From Rhyzopertha dominica (taxonomy: Eukaryota > Arthropoda > Insecta > Coleoptera > Bostrichidae): a DNA stretch of 64,000 bases. The position numbers and the translations under genes are program-made. The notes under the pieces were generated by a model, which made no database searches, was not told the origin of the DNA, and saw nothing but the letters and a program-made list of their open reading frames with translations. Shown here piece by piece: positions 1-11,513 of the stretch (positions are counted from its first letter, which is position 1; every line of letters begins with the position of its first letter). The stretch is from contig QCXZ01000064.1 of assembly GCA_025024175.1 (NCBI GenBank), positions 40,755,325 through 40,819,324 of the forward strand, written 5' to 3'.

Positions 1-35
1 TATTTTTGGGTAGACACTAATAACTAATAATTATA

Positions 36-67
<32 letters not shown>
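36..67. repeat. (TAA)n microsatellite
   Basis: A run of about ten ATA/TAA units continues into a short ACA-rich tract. It could be simple microsatellite growth or the leftover tail of a non-LTR retrotransposon, because the retrotransposon remnant at 4064-4846 ends in the same trinucleotide. No coding remnant is visible next to it. Confidence 0.85.
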
Positions 68-70
<3 letters not shown>

Positions 71-160
71 CAACAATATATTACATAGCAGGTATATAAA
101 ATATGTTTCATACAATTACAAACGCGTGCACAAAACAAAATTGTAGTTAACATAATATGT

Positions 161-1098
161 CTCATAAGCGCCGAGTTTTCAAAATCTCAAGGGGGCTCGT
201 TATAAAATTGCGCCGTATCACCCCAGTCAAACATTTCTCAAGGTTAATTTGTTCAAAAAATTAAACATGTGTTATTGCATGGAAAAACAATTTGTTTATT
301 AATAAAACATAATACTAAGGCAATAATAAGTAAGAACAAAATAAGTTATTATTTAAATAAATATTTTGATTTTTATGGATATGCTTTTAAGCCAAACCAT
401 TTAGCCTTTTCTGTTATATTGTTGATCACAAATATGTTTTGAGCTTTCGTAAAGCAGAAAACGGACGCTCCGTGCTACACGAAGATACAGGAATGCATAA
501 AACTTTTTAAAAATTTAACAAATTCTAGCAAGAGATTTTCAATAAATATTAAGTTTTGAAAAAGACACGTCGTCTATAAAACAACTATGTAGATCATTTA
601 ACATTGAGTGAAACACGAGCTGATCTTCAGCTTGTTTCAGGTAATGGGTTATAAATATGAGTCATTTTATATTTTTATAAATGTACGAAAAGAAACAATT
701 GAATTAATTCAAAAGCAGCCCATTACTAGGTGTCTACCCGATTTGACAGGCCACATAGAATATTCAGACCTAGCAAGCCTTCAGATTTTTTATAAAAATT
801 TAGTTCTAGATCTCGTCTGGTGTTAAGGTCTTTTATTTTATTATCTCGTAATTTACGTAATTGAGGTAAATATATGATATTCCTTACATACTAACAATTT
901 AATGCGGCACGCCTCACGCCACAAAATTATTTGTAGTATTACATTCTTTTCGAGATTTCTTTTTATTTAACGCATAAGGGTGTTTTCAAATTTATACGTA
1001 TAAAGTTAAGAAAATTAAACAGAGAGGGCTCAGCCCACTCTGACTTATTTCTGAGAGAGTTTGGGCCCCGGAGCCCCCCTGTACTCGGCGCCCATGAT
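161..1098. mobile_element. putative element with GC-rich inverted arms
   Basis: The segment starting GCGCCGAG at 168 and running to GGGGGCTC at 191-198 is matched in reverse complement by GAGCCCCC (1071-1078) and CTCGGCGC (1084-1091). The two GC-rich arms enclose about 870 bp of AT-rich sequence. I see no convincing target duplication and no recognisable ORF. A 72-codon ORF at 608-826 lies inside but resembles nothing I know and is probably chance. This is probably a decayed DNA transposon or foldback element; the superfamily is unknown. Confidence 0.4.
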
Positions 1099-1463
1099 AT
1101 GGCTTATTTAGAAGCCTGCGTTCATTTCATTTAGTTGGGAGGGACCGCCACGAGAGGCACTAAACGCACGTATTAAGGTCATTGCTTTACAAGGTACCGC
1201 CTACACTAGTCTCAGGTTTGATCCCCCAACACTAAAGACAGAGTGATACCTTTCTCTATCGTGCGAGCGAAAAATGGGGTAGCAAGTATTGCCGGATTTT
1301 AATTTCGCCTAGCAACCAACGCTGTCATAGCTGTCAAATCCCGCAATTAAGCTTTTTAGAATACGTGACTTTCTAAGAGGCTGCCAGGGGGCACCTGTCA
1401 AAACTATGCAGCTTCTAACGTGATGTCATAGAAACCTCATTACTTAATGCCAACATCAGTCAC

Positions 1464-1749
1464 TAGAGCTGGGACATTCGATTCAATTCAGATAGTTCAA
1501 TCAGTCGCATAGATTCGGATCATTCAAGTCGTTTAAGAATCATTAACGAGAACGAGTAACTGAGTTGTTACACCTGCTTAAAGACAGCTGACAGCTGCAA
1601 CATGTGTCCGGCAACAGTAGCCAGCCAGCCAACCGTCAACCATGACCGACGCGCGAACGACGCTGATTCATTAGTTGTGAGCTGAATGAAACAAATCAAG
1701 GCATGAGTCGTTCAATTTGAACGACTTGGTCATTAACGACCCAACTCTA
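1464..1749. mobile_element. hAT-like MITE, 286 bp
   Basis: The element starts TAGAGCTGGG (1464) and ends CCCAACTCTA (1749), a 10 bp terminal inverted repeat with one mismatch. The flanking 8-mers are TCAGTCAC (1456-1463) and TCAGCCAC (1750-1757), a 7/8 match as expected for an aged 8 bp hAT target duplication. The TIR fits the hAT consensus YARNG. The interior is built from degenerate short repeats of the type ATTCGATTCA, ATCATTCAAG and CATTAACGA near both ends, as in hAT subterminal transposase-binding arrays. There is no coding capacity, so it is non-autonomous. Confidence 0.75.
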
Positions 1750-2090
1750 TCAGCCACGCATCCGTTTCCACGGTTTCGTAGGCGCTCGAAGCCGTGGACG
1801 CGCTGGGTGCCCCCTGAAAGATGTTGGGTGACGTAATCTTAAAAAGCCTAATAACAACCTTAATAATATAAATATCCTTATTTTGAACGGTAGTATTGTG
1901 GGTTGCCTTCTGCACTTGATCCAGATCGCTCTGTACTATTGTAAAGCCATCAGACTACAATTTCTCAATCNCTTGAAGTGCAGGGTAGAGCGAAACTGTT
2001 AAAATGTTGTCAATGAANTATTTAATAAATACAGTTTATATTTGTAATGCTTTTTTTCTGGTTGAGTACCAAGTAGGCTCTGTAATCAAT

Positions 2091-2130
2091 GGGGGGGGGG
2101 GGACGTGCCTACCTAGCCCCCCCCCCCCCC
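2091..2130. repeat. G12 / C14 homopolymer pair
   Basis: Twelve consecutive G (2091-2102) and fourteen consecutive C (2117-2130) are separated by 14 bases. Pure G and C runs are exceptional in this AT-rich window; the only other is C12 at 43901-43912. The two runs could pair as a hairpin or form G-quadruplex/triplex structures. Run length is also vulnerable to sequencing error. Confidence 0.85.
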
Positions 2131-3038
2131 GGAGCCGTTTCTAGTGGTTCACTTACTTTGCCCCAATAAATATGTACACTAAAGTTTACTAAAATAAAAC
2201 AATTGTTACTGGCTGTACTTATTTATACGTAAATGGCAGTCAGTATATAGTATAAATTTAAAACGAAAGAATATCCAACGGGCATTATTAGAGTTAACAT
2301 ATGCGGATGCGCCACCTATCAGTGAATCATAAGATCACCCATCTTTCCAAGCTCCTTCCTCAAACGCAAATACTTAAATGTTTGTATTTTTACAGACTAA
2401 CCTACTACTTCAACATCACCTAGCCATCAGGAGCGAAAACTACGGAAGTTCTTCTAGCCTCGAATATAGTCATCCTGGTTACAACCTAAGAACAAGGTAT
2501 CAAGAATAAGGTGAGATTCAAACTGAAGATCCTCTGTATTCGTCTAACACACAACACCAAAACCAAACAATAATTATATATTATGTGTAAATCAGTGCTT
2601 TGTAGATTTAAGCGTGTTTTGATTCTGGTTGTGTAAATGTAATTACGTACCCGACACATCTCACTTGTATAAGTACTAGCAAGTTGCTAGTAGCAACCAA
2701 CCCTAAATTCGTACGGGTAGTAGAGCATATTATACCTACCACAACTACCTTCCAGTCGTCACCTCTATTCGCTACAAAAGTCCGTTTATTATAGGAATAA
2801 GCGCGCGTTATCGCTCGGCTTATATAGAAACAATAATAGTTGGCGGCATTGGAGAGCACGGCGCGGGGGTGATCGCATCAAGCGAGTCCTGTCATCGGTG
2901 TGGGAAACGGGCTTGAATCTTTAAAAGATGGATAAATTCCATCCCGGACCTTTTGTAGATCTATAAAAGAAGAATATCCCACCATGCAATCCACCAAATT
3001 TGCATTTGCGTTGCATAAAACCTTGACACATTATATAC

Positions 3039-3168
3039 ATAAACCTTCCTCATGAAATTACTCTATCTATTAGTGGAAAGCGCATGAAAATCCGTTCAGT
3101 AGTTTTTTAGTTTATCGCGAACAGACGGACAGACGCGGCGGAGGACTTTGTTTTATAGTATGTAGTGA
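3039..3168 (+). repeat. insect dispersed-repeat tail (retroelement 3' region-like)
   Basis: The run AACCTTCCTCATGAAATTAC, then CTCTATCTATTA, AAAATCCGTTCAGTAG, GACGGACAGACG and ACTTTGTTTTATAGTATGTA resembles a repeat widespread in insect genomes that I associate from memory with the 3' region of RTE-type retroelements or their SINE-like derivatives. No reverse transcriptase is adjacent; upstream sequence to about 2885 may belong to it. The family assignment is recall, not an alignment. Confidence 0.45.
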
Positions 3169-4063
3169 TATTGATACATTGTAACGAAACATACCTTTAG
3201 CTATCAGTATATGCTACTAATAGTATCTTAGGTCACGAAATATATTCAGTAAAGTATGAAAAAGAATACATGAGTTTATTAGAATTCGTCTTGCTTTGGT
3301 CCCTTGGTGTACGAGCCGTAAGCTAGTACAACACCACCATTTTCTTGGGCATATAAAAGGAGTTAAGTTGAGTTAAAGGTAATACAAAGAATCACCCCAT
3401 GGTTGCAAAGCTCTAGAAATATATGTAACAGTATATCATGTTATCTAGAGTGGCTGAAATTTCGTAAGACACACGATATGCAGAAATACATGTAAGTTAT
3501 TAATAACAGAAATCGGTTTGTTAGTGCAGCAAAGCTACATTTCCAGAATATCATGGGTTTTCTTTTAGCCTTTAATATCAAAGACTTATTGTGTTGCATA
3601 AACATTACCTATGTGACTAGTTTCACTTCAGCCACTTTGCAGTACAATCCAAAAAGCAGCATAATTTAATTTAAAGTCTATTAGCATCTCGTGATGTGAT
3701 TTGTGAACCATATAACTCGTGAGCATTTTATTTAAAATGCAGAATTAAGCATTAATTAACAAAACTATATTCGTGAATGAGACGTTGAAAACCAAGTGCA
3801 AATGTGAATGTGACACTTGATCTGGAAATCAATAAAACATTCATATGAATTTAAAAACTGTAGAGTCCACATTTCGAAAATATTCCTATAAACCTCTTGG
3901 ATTTAAACAGAGCTGAAGGCAATTTTTTTAAATTGCTTCTGTATTGAAGGTATGAAACCATATAAAAAAGAAAATAATTTTACACAGTATCAAGAAATAT
4001 CATGCAGCATGCTTAACATGATGCTTTAACACTTACCTACTTTGATGTATAATTTTTAGTTAA
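3169..4063. other. AT-rich interval, nothing recognised
   Basis: No ORF, RNA gene or structured repeat that I can support. The sequence is AT-rich and unremarkable up to the retrotransposon remnant. Confidence 0.6.
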
Positions 4064-4740
4064 ACATGGCTGCGTAGCTCAGGATTAAAAGCTGAAACTG
4101 AGAGTCTTATTATAGCTGCCCAGGATCAGGCACTATGTACAAATTATTACAGGAAGCAAATATTAAAACAGCAAGTGGATGGGAAATGCTGGAGGTGCGG
4201 AATACCTGACGAATACATTGGTCATCTTCTGGCAGGATGTACTATGTTAGCGCCACATGAGTACTTAGCTAGGCATAATAAGGTTGCTGGGTATATACAT
4301 TGGAAAGTATGTAAACACTTTGGGGTGGCAGTAAGCGAAAAATGGTACGAACATCAGAAAACTGCGGTTACGAAGACGGAGCAGGTAACTGTTATGTGGG
4401 GATATATGACTGAACAATTAAAGCAAATCGGCCAGACCTCATTATACATGACAAACAAAAACGAATGTGCTGGATAGTAGACGTTGCCATACCTGATGAT
4501 CCTAACGTAGTTAAGAAAGAAAATGAAAAGATGGCTAAGTATAAACATCTGGAAACAGAGATACAGAGAATGTGGCATGTAAAAGCAACAACTATACCCG
4601 TAATTATAGGCGCATCGGGGGTAATAAACAAAGGACTCCACAACCATCTGAAGGCCATCCCTGGTGAAGATTCTGTAAGAGAACTACAAAAAATAGCTAT
4701 TGATGGTACTGCACACATACTTCGTAAAACACTTGGATAA
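4064..4740 (+). pseudogene. 3' end of non-LTR retrotransposon ORF (zinc knuckle + restriction-like endonuclease)
   Basis: The frame from 4064 reads WLRSSGLKAETESLIIAAQD and then a zinc knuckle, CWRCGIPDEYIGHLLAGC. This is followed by RHNKVAGYIHWKVC and KWYEHQ, the conserved C-terminal block of non-LTR elements with a restriction-like (PD-(D/E)XK) endonuclease. A frameshift near 4400-4420 moves the reading to another frame, which gives RPDLIIHDKQ and then IVDVAIPDD, the likely RPD and D residues of the nuclease, and ends KIAIDGTAHILRKTLG with a stop at 4738-4740. The element is truncated at 5': no reverse transcriptase precedes it. The closest clade I recall is R4/Dong-like or relatives, which is uncertain. 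The frameshift means it is dead. Confidence 0.85.
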
Positions 4741-4811
4741 ATAGAGAAACCCAAGGCTTCTGGTTGAAGCTCGGTCCCTCACCCAAGAATGTACCTATCA
4801 CGGTAGTGAAA

Positions 4812-4846
<35 letters not shown>
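4741..4846 (+). repeat. 3' UTR and (TAA)n tail of the retrotransposon
   Basis: After the stop codon comes a short GC-richer 3' UTR ending GTAGTGAAATG, then about eleven AAT units (4814-4846). A trinucleotide tail directly after the ORF end marks the 3' terminus of the element. Dong-type elements are reported to sit in TAA repeats, which would fit. Confidence 0.7.
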
Positions 4847-7716
4847 CCATTTTCCCGCTGTATATACAGAATATTTATACACTAGAACATGAACATATTT
4901 TATAGTAGACACAAAAATAAAATGTAAAATAATATTAAAACTAAACAATAATGTAAAATTTAAAAAATACCTAATACAAAAAAATATAACTGGAAAAACG
5001 AAGAAATCTCGAGGCGAAGTTCAGGTGTAAAGCAAAGTATATGCTTTACTCTGTTCTTCCACTTAACCTTAACCACTTAACGTTCAACATTTAAATGAAT
5101 TGAGTAAGAAAAGGATTATTACTTAATCCACTCGTCCTAAATAGTACTAAAGAACAAACTATTAAGTTGAATTTCGAAATAATCACGAAATATTTCTAGA
5201 GATGAAGTAACGTAAAGTTTATTTGCGTACCATAACCGAAGATGGCCTCTAAAGGTAAAAACATCAAAGGAATCATATTATGTCATTTATTAGTGGCTGC
5301 TTTATATTTCAGCGTTAAAATCAAACTGTTTTATTAAAGAAAATTGATAGCCATAGCGCTTTCGGGTACGTATTTGGGATTTATATAGGTTCATTTATTA
5401 ATTGCTATCATATCTTGTACAAATACATAGTAGAAAGTAACGAATTGATTACTTCTGATGTTAAATCCAAGTTCCGATTTTCTGATGTTCATTATATTAG
5501 TATATCTTGATTACATGCACGTTGCTTTTTATGAATAACAGGCCTGTTGGATTTTTGTTCATTACAAACCATTTTTATCCTTAAGGATATGTGCGTGAAC
5601 TACTTAGACTGTCGGAATCCCAACGAATACATTAAGAAAACACCTTCACTTTAGGGTTGTTTATCCTAAAAGCTACAGTACTACTGCATAAATTTAGGTG
5701 CCAACAAAGGATCTGTTAAATATGGATTACTGAAACAAAACTAATCTACAGTTCATAAAACACGATAACTAAAATTAAGAAAAGTATCCAGTATCTTGAC
5801 GACAAAGCACGTTCTATACTTCTTATCATAATTATATCATTGCAATCTTCGTACTACAAATAATAGTTTATTTAGTCTATTTCCTATGAGTTTGCACTCA
5901 CTTACAGGAAATGCGTAAAGTACATTTACACCCTGCCATATAAATTGACACTTATGTCTATACAATAAGATATATAGATATAGTTTATCAAATAAAAACG
6001 TACAAAAGTCATATAATGTTAAACACCACTTGTTTTTATGAATATCACACGGGGTTTTAAGATGAGATATAACTGATATGGTCGATCATTCAAGTACATG
6101 AGATCTGGATTTACTAATGTAAAAGGTCAGATGCTGACGGTAATTCAAACAGAGAAGTTAATTCCGCACGCAATGTGGTTATTTAGTAGACCACATAAGA
6201 ATTTAACATTTAAGACATCGGGTTTCTAGTTAAACATATCCAAATCTGGTGAGTAAAATATCATAATCAAAACATCTAGGATTTACTCTCCTATCCCCTA
6301 CCATTAACTACTCCACTATCAAAAATTAAGCAGATGAAAAACCTGCCATGTCAAATAAGTACTGCTACTCGAACTGAAATTTTACCAAAGGGAAAAATAG
6401 TGCATTCAAAGCGTGAATGCTATATAAGTCCCTGCAATTTCTGTAAAAAAATATTTTTATAGCTATTTCTGGCAGTATTATAAATGTGGTGGACAAAAAG
6501 GAAAATTTTAATTACACTGGACATCCTATTGAGAACTACATGAATATCATGAATATGATACATTATTTATTATTATTTAACCTAAGCAGATGATCGAACG
6601 AATAAATTTATTGGCGAAGATGAAAAACCATACCACTCCGTCTTATTCGACGGAACAAAATGGTCAACGTCGAACGCCTTCTGTTAATCCGTATATATGA
6701 CAACCTGTCTTCTATTGTCCAAGACTTTCGCACCAAAAATATCAGAGCAAGCTAAATTTGACGCAGTGGACTTTTTGAGCATAAAACCTGACATAAGGAA
6801 ATGTTGCTTTCTGCGCTTCTATATATTTGTTGAAATAACAGCATTCAAAAGAATGAAAAACTACAAAGAAGGGAAACCGCTCTATAATTATGAATATAAT
6901 TTATATCGCACTTTTTTTAAATATTGAACAGACAGAGATTTCTTTTTCAAAAAGCCGATATAGTAGACGTTCTTAGAATCAGACTAAATAAGCTTAATAG
7001 TGGTGCGGAAAAAATACCAGCACAATTATTTAAAGGGAAGTTAGAAAACCATCTACACCACAAGTATAAGTATTCTTGGCAGCCTTTAATGCCTTACACA
7101 CCTAATCTTCAGAAAAAATATGACATGGAAACAACCTTGAAATACAAAATTTTTAATTCATGATCTTCAGTACCTATGTTTGGACTCAACATAGGCAACC
7201 CGAAAAATTGGTATAGCACGTGAATTTATAATAGCTTCAGGAGTTGAATATTCACGATCATGAAATTTCATAGTACCAGTTGTTTTTTTTTAGTACGAAG
7301 GACCAAAATTTTTTAGGTTCATTATGTATAGAGATTACAATATTAGCCACGGAACGCGTAAAACTGATGCAACTAGAGACGTTGATCATGATCTGGACTA
7401 GCAAAACTTATCTGTAGTAATAATGAGAGTTGTATCTTCTATATAGCCTTAATAGCTTTATGCTTGTTGCGCAGGTACTGGATGATCCTAGCATGAAATC
7501 ATTGGGGATATGTAAACTTAGCTATATAGAATTTACTAGACACCTCATTCTCTTTCTACATGTCACGTAAAATGCAAAGAAAATCGTCGTACAACTGTTG
7601 AAAATTGACTAAATTGATCACACTTGATCACACTCAGTGCATGCTCATATTGAATAGATGTAGTAATATTGCTTTATCTTATTCTGTGAAAAGCGCAAAT
7701 ATTGTATAGTAAATTT
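4847..7716. other. AT-rich interval, nothing recognised
   Basis: Two adjacent open frames at 6697-6927 and 6924-7163 (76 and 79 codons) overlap by one codon. They show no family signature, signal peptide or compositional shift from the surrounding AT-rich DNA. I treat them as chance ORFs. No RNA gene or repeat is supported. Confidence 0.55.
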
Positions 7717-8825
7717 CAGTGGCGGCTCGTGACAAAATGAACTGGGTNGACAGTATAAATTAATTAGTAGCNCGAGTAGCAGATTCACAAATCTAAAGTA
7801 TACAGTCTTTTTAACTGATTAAAAATCGAAAGCGTCTATTAGACTGTACACACTTTTTAGTTTTCGCAAGCAGCAGTACACTTTTATGCATTGCAATGTT
7901 TCCCGCCACACACTTTCAAATTAACTTGATACTGAATGGTAACAATCATAACCAAACTTATAATTTGTAGTGAAAATAATCGATGCAAAAGAAAGAGAAT
8001 AATTTTATTTAAAGAAAATAAACAGCTATTCCATGAATGTAACAAATGGTATTTGAAAATATATGATAAAGAAAAACAAAAGCGCTGAACGGTATCTTAA
8101 TTTGATATTAAAAATGGTTGCGGGCTGGTTTGTAGTCTAAGTAACTCCACTCAGAAACGCCAGTTCTACAACAATCCAACAAAATCGTCAGTTAACTTGC
8201 TAACTTGTTCTAACGTTGGTATTTTTTCTTCCCATTGCCGCTATCAAAGATATTGCATGTTTTAAAGTAACCCAAATTAGCGATTTGCTACTTGGTAAGT
8301 TTTTACATCGCCGTAAGCAAAAAAGATAGCCCTATCTCTCCTAATCTGACAACGTGAAAACTCTGTAACTAACATCGTTATTTTCGTTGTGTGCACCTAG
8401 AGCGAACCGGAGAGCCGATATATATCGAGCCCTGTACGACGGTTGTATTAAACGCATATTGGCGGTTACTTATTTTACGAGTATTTTATTCATGTGCGTC
8501 ATTCTTTAATGATAAAGGATTGACTAAAATTATAGAAACAGTAAATACGTGTTTAATTAATCTTGTTAAACGTTTATAACTGCTTAAAATGGTTTACTCA
8601 GGAGGACGGCTCGTACAATAATCCTGGAAACAATTAAAAACTCCGTATAAAATTTAGATAGATCTTCAAGATTTCATTATAGAACTATAGAATCCGACAA
8701 TTATAAACGCGGCCCTTATTAACTTTAATAAAAAATATATAAAATTAATTTATGATTATAAAAAGCACTGTAAATATCTAAATGTTGTTAATTAGCTGTA
8801 GTGTTACCCGGATTAGCCGCCTCTG
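7717..8825. mobile_element. hAT-like non-autonomous element, 1109 bp
   Basis: The left end CAGTGGCGGCT (7717) and right end AGCCGCCTCTG (to 8825) are inverted repeats with one mismatch. Both are flanked by the exact 8-mer GTAAATTT (7709-7716 and 8826-8833), the 8 bp target duplication expected of hAT elements. CAGTGGCGGCTCGTG is a familiar insect hAT end, and the same end occurs in reverse complement at 33038-33052. The interior is AT-rich with no transposase or BED finger. The 62-codon frame at 8391-8579 has no recognisable similarity. Confidence 0.8.
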
Positions 8826-8876
8826 GTAAATTTTTATCTTTGAATCGGAGGTTTTTGATACCGTAGTCCATGTCTT

Positions 8877-9045
8877 CTGAATGCCGCTGTCTTCTACCGA
8901 GGTTTTATCCACGCTCGTCCCGGACATCTTTAAGGCTGTGTGTGGAGGCGGCGTTCAATTATAATTCTACAAACACACCCCTGAAGATGTTCCGAACAAA
9001 CGTGGACGAAACGTCGGCAGAAGATAGCAGCAGCAGCAACAGCAA
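8877..9045. mobile_element. small palindromic element P1 with hammerhead-like core
   Basis: Arms at about 8887-8946 and 8972-9030 are inverted repeats, roughly three-quarters identical by eye. The right arm contains CTGAAGATG (from 8981), then GGACGAAACGTCGGC (from 9004), the same layout as in the Penelope-like palindromes at 16.6, 19.3, 23.7 and 51.9 kb. It is followed by an AGC-rich stretch. No target duplication was found, so the ends are approximate. The 76-codon frame at 8870-9100 is a by-product of this repeat. Confidence 0.55.
8981..9015 (+). ncRNA. hammerhead-ribozyme-like core in P1
   Basis: CTGAAGA (8981-8987), a possible GTTC/GGAC stem and GAAAC (9008-9012) followed by GTC (9013-9015) match the CUGANGA ... 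GAAA core order of type I hammerheads. Stem II has one unpaired base, and stem III would be minimal, as reported for hammerheads in Penelope-like elements. Whether it is active is unknown. Confidence 0.35.
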
Positions 9046-9239
9046 GACGCGATTCCAACTCGGAAACCAAGAAGACACTATCATTTTTACTTCAAACTAA
9101 TACTTTTAGTTCTCTTTAGCGGCTTCTATTATTCTCTTAACCAAATTATAAGCGATCTCAGTTATTCATTAGTCGTAGGTTGCCACTGATACAAACTTTA
9201 AGAGTTGTAACCTTATGTGAGCAGATGACGTAGTCAATA

Positions 9240-9670
9240 AGTGTAGCCCTTTAGCCCGGGCCGCGCTCCCAAAATTCAGCTCTCCTTGATAAATCGCGCG
9301 CATACCGCAATACCAGTCCCACATGCCAACTATTATTTAGTATTTTTTTGGAATCAGCCCTGAATTTCACCTGAGCCATCAGAGTCGCGCCAGCCCGCTC
9401 ATTAATTTATCCATGCAGGTTTTCAGAAATTTGAAAAATTCCGCTAATGGAATACGAATTCGCCTTTGAAAAGCGGATCGCTCTCAATTGTTCCGGACGT
9501 AATAACGCGCCAGCCTAGATCATAAATGTAAAATGAATGCCTGCCCCTCGCGTTGTATCGATTTTAAAACAACGCCGACAGAGTGAAATCCCACGAAAGC
9601 TTGGAAGGGTCGTGTGTGTGTACGCGAAAAAACTTCGTCGTTCGCAGGTCAAACTATGACAACGCGGAAT
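9240..9670. other. GC/CpG-richer island, candidate conserved non-coding element
   Basis: A sharp shift to more balanced composition with many CpGs (GCCCGGGCCGCGCTCCC near the start, AATAACGCGCC, CTCGCGTTGTATCGATTTTA). It also contains homeodomain-type words such as CTCATTAATTTATCC and CATAAATGTAAAATGAATG. No ORF of note runs through it and it does not resemble a transposon. This composition against AT-rich surroundings is typical of conserved insect regulatory modules, but that is inference. Confidence 0.4.
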
Positions 9671-9985
9671 AATTTTAAAACGAAAGAAATGTGAGGCCTT
9701 CTAAACCTCGTTTTAGACTTACCTATTTCTCATGATTTGTTACAACATTATTGCTTCCACCATCTTAGTTTGCACCAGCATAAAGGACTCAAAATAATTG
9801 GAGAAACATTTACTTGGATTTCAACAAATTCCCTTTAGTAAAATGTAAACCATAACCCACATCTAAAGAAAAACATTATGTTCTCTAATATCTATAGTGT
9901 TCCTAACACTTCTACCAACAGTCTTTGGTACTATGCATAATTAGTGACTCCATTACAGACGATTTTGCAAAATTAAATGATTATT

Positions 9986-10016
<31 letters not shown>

Positions 10017-10735
10017 TTTCGCGATAAAATGTTTTATAAAAATTTAACACTTTGACTCTAATAGGGCACGTTAAATAATTATGCGTACATCATTTACTAT
10101 AACATAGCGGCAAAAATTAAAAGGGACAAAAGTGCAAATCCAAAATTGATGAGACTTTATTATCATCCTTATTTAATTCTGTATGAAACGTAACAAGTTG
10201 CAATCGGCTAAGCCACCGCACAAGATACACCTGTAAAAAACAAAATAAAAACATATTTGACAAAATCAAAAGCATGGTAGAATACAAACTTTCTTTATCC
10301 ACCAGAGAAGGCTTAAACTCTAAATAAAACAAGCATCTCATGTGAAATTATGAATCATTATGAAATACATTTAACCATCAAATTTGATAGAAAATCGATC
10401 AGAGGCCATTTAAAATTGTCGGTCTTATTTTTTAATCTCAAATGTATGCAATGTGGGTATTGCTTACGGAGAAATTTAGATGATAGTAGCTGTAGAAAAA
10501 ACTAACTGATAGTAGATGAATAGTTATTTGTTAAAGATGAGGTTCTGTCATCCAGAAAAATTCCTGAAAAAGGACGTTTGCTGGTTTTGGCGTTTTCATT
10601 GACTTGCACGGTAAAAAATAAAAGTGCAAAAATCTTTCTTTCTAGAGTTACACGGTTATCTGTCAAAAATTACTACCCACAGCTATCATAACCTAGTCGT
10701 ATGATACTGGCTCTCAAACCATATTAAATTAAAAG
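9671..10735. other. AT-rich interval, nothing recognised
   Basis: Includes a short ATT-rich stretch near 9983-10018. No supported gene; the 74-codon minus-strand frame at 10117-10341 has no recognisable features. Confidence 0.55.
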
Positions 10736-11513
10736 CCCTAACCACAATGATTTACAAAGCCTAAATACGTATTTTGACAGCTAAACTGTCATTTTCAGTA
10801 GAATGAGGGACTTGTTGAAATGTTTAGATGAATCCATTATCAAAATCTAACTTTAAAAAGAACTCAAATATATTAAGAATGTTGCAGTTCATAATGGGTA
10901 CTATAGTAGAAAGTAGAAAATTTACTGAATGAATGAAGATACAGCACAAAAAAAGGATTCTAGATGCAACCATCTTGTTTATGGTAGAATGCAAATTCAC
11001 AAAAATTCCTTTTGAATTTGAGTTAAACAATTCTTACAACGTATCCTAAAACCTTTCCGTTTAAAACTGGCTTTTACCCCTAGTATATACCAATACTATC
11101 AAAAATCTTTTAGGAAGTCCGAACGATAAAGGACAAAGCAGACATCTATCAAATAGAAGTTAGATTTAAAGACCATTTAGGAGGATTGACAAAGCAAGTG
11201 TCGCCCAACATATTAAAGACATCTCACCCCATAACTTGTAAAAACTTAAAACTAGTTCAAAAAATTTGTAACAACACAAAACTGAACGCGTTTAAAAACA
11301 TCTTTATTCGAAGAAATAAAGATATTTTAATGATTTCATATTTAGGTTCAAATCAAAGATCCGCTTTGTTTGAACTAATTAGATAAGGGATTCATACTCA
11401 AGCGTGAAATTGAGGAGAACATCCTTCGGTTAATCCGTGCAGACATTAATTCCTTCATTCTACTGCAACTGCCGAAATACGTATTTAAGGTTTCTAAATC
11501 ATTGTGGTTAGGG
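10736..11513. mobile_element. long-TIR element, about 778 bp
   Basis: The left arm begins CCCTAACCACAATGATTTA (10736) and runs through TAAATACGTATTT to CAGTAGAATGA (about 10806). The right arm is its imperfect reverse complement, from TCATTCTACTGCA (about 11455) through AAATACGTATTTAAGG to TCATTGTGGTTAGGG (11513). Arms are about 65-75 bp. No clear target duplication is seen. The interior holds a 66-codon open frame (11186-11386), and an open stretch in another frame runs into the right arm. I recognise no transposase. Superfamily unknown. Confidence 0.65.

Noticed and set aside
6697..7163. Two overlapping ORFs as a small gene pair
   Set aside because: Composition equals the AT-rich background and there is no domain or start context; chance is more likely.
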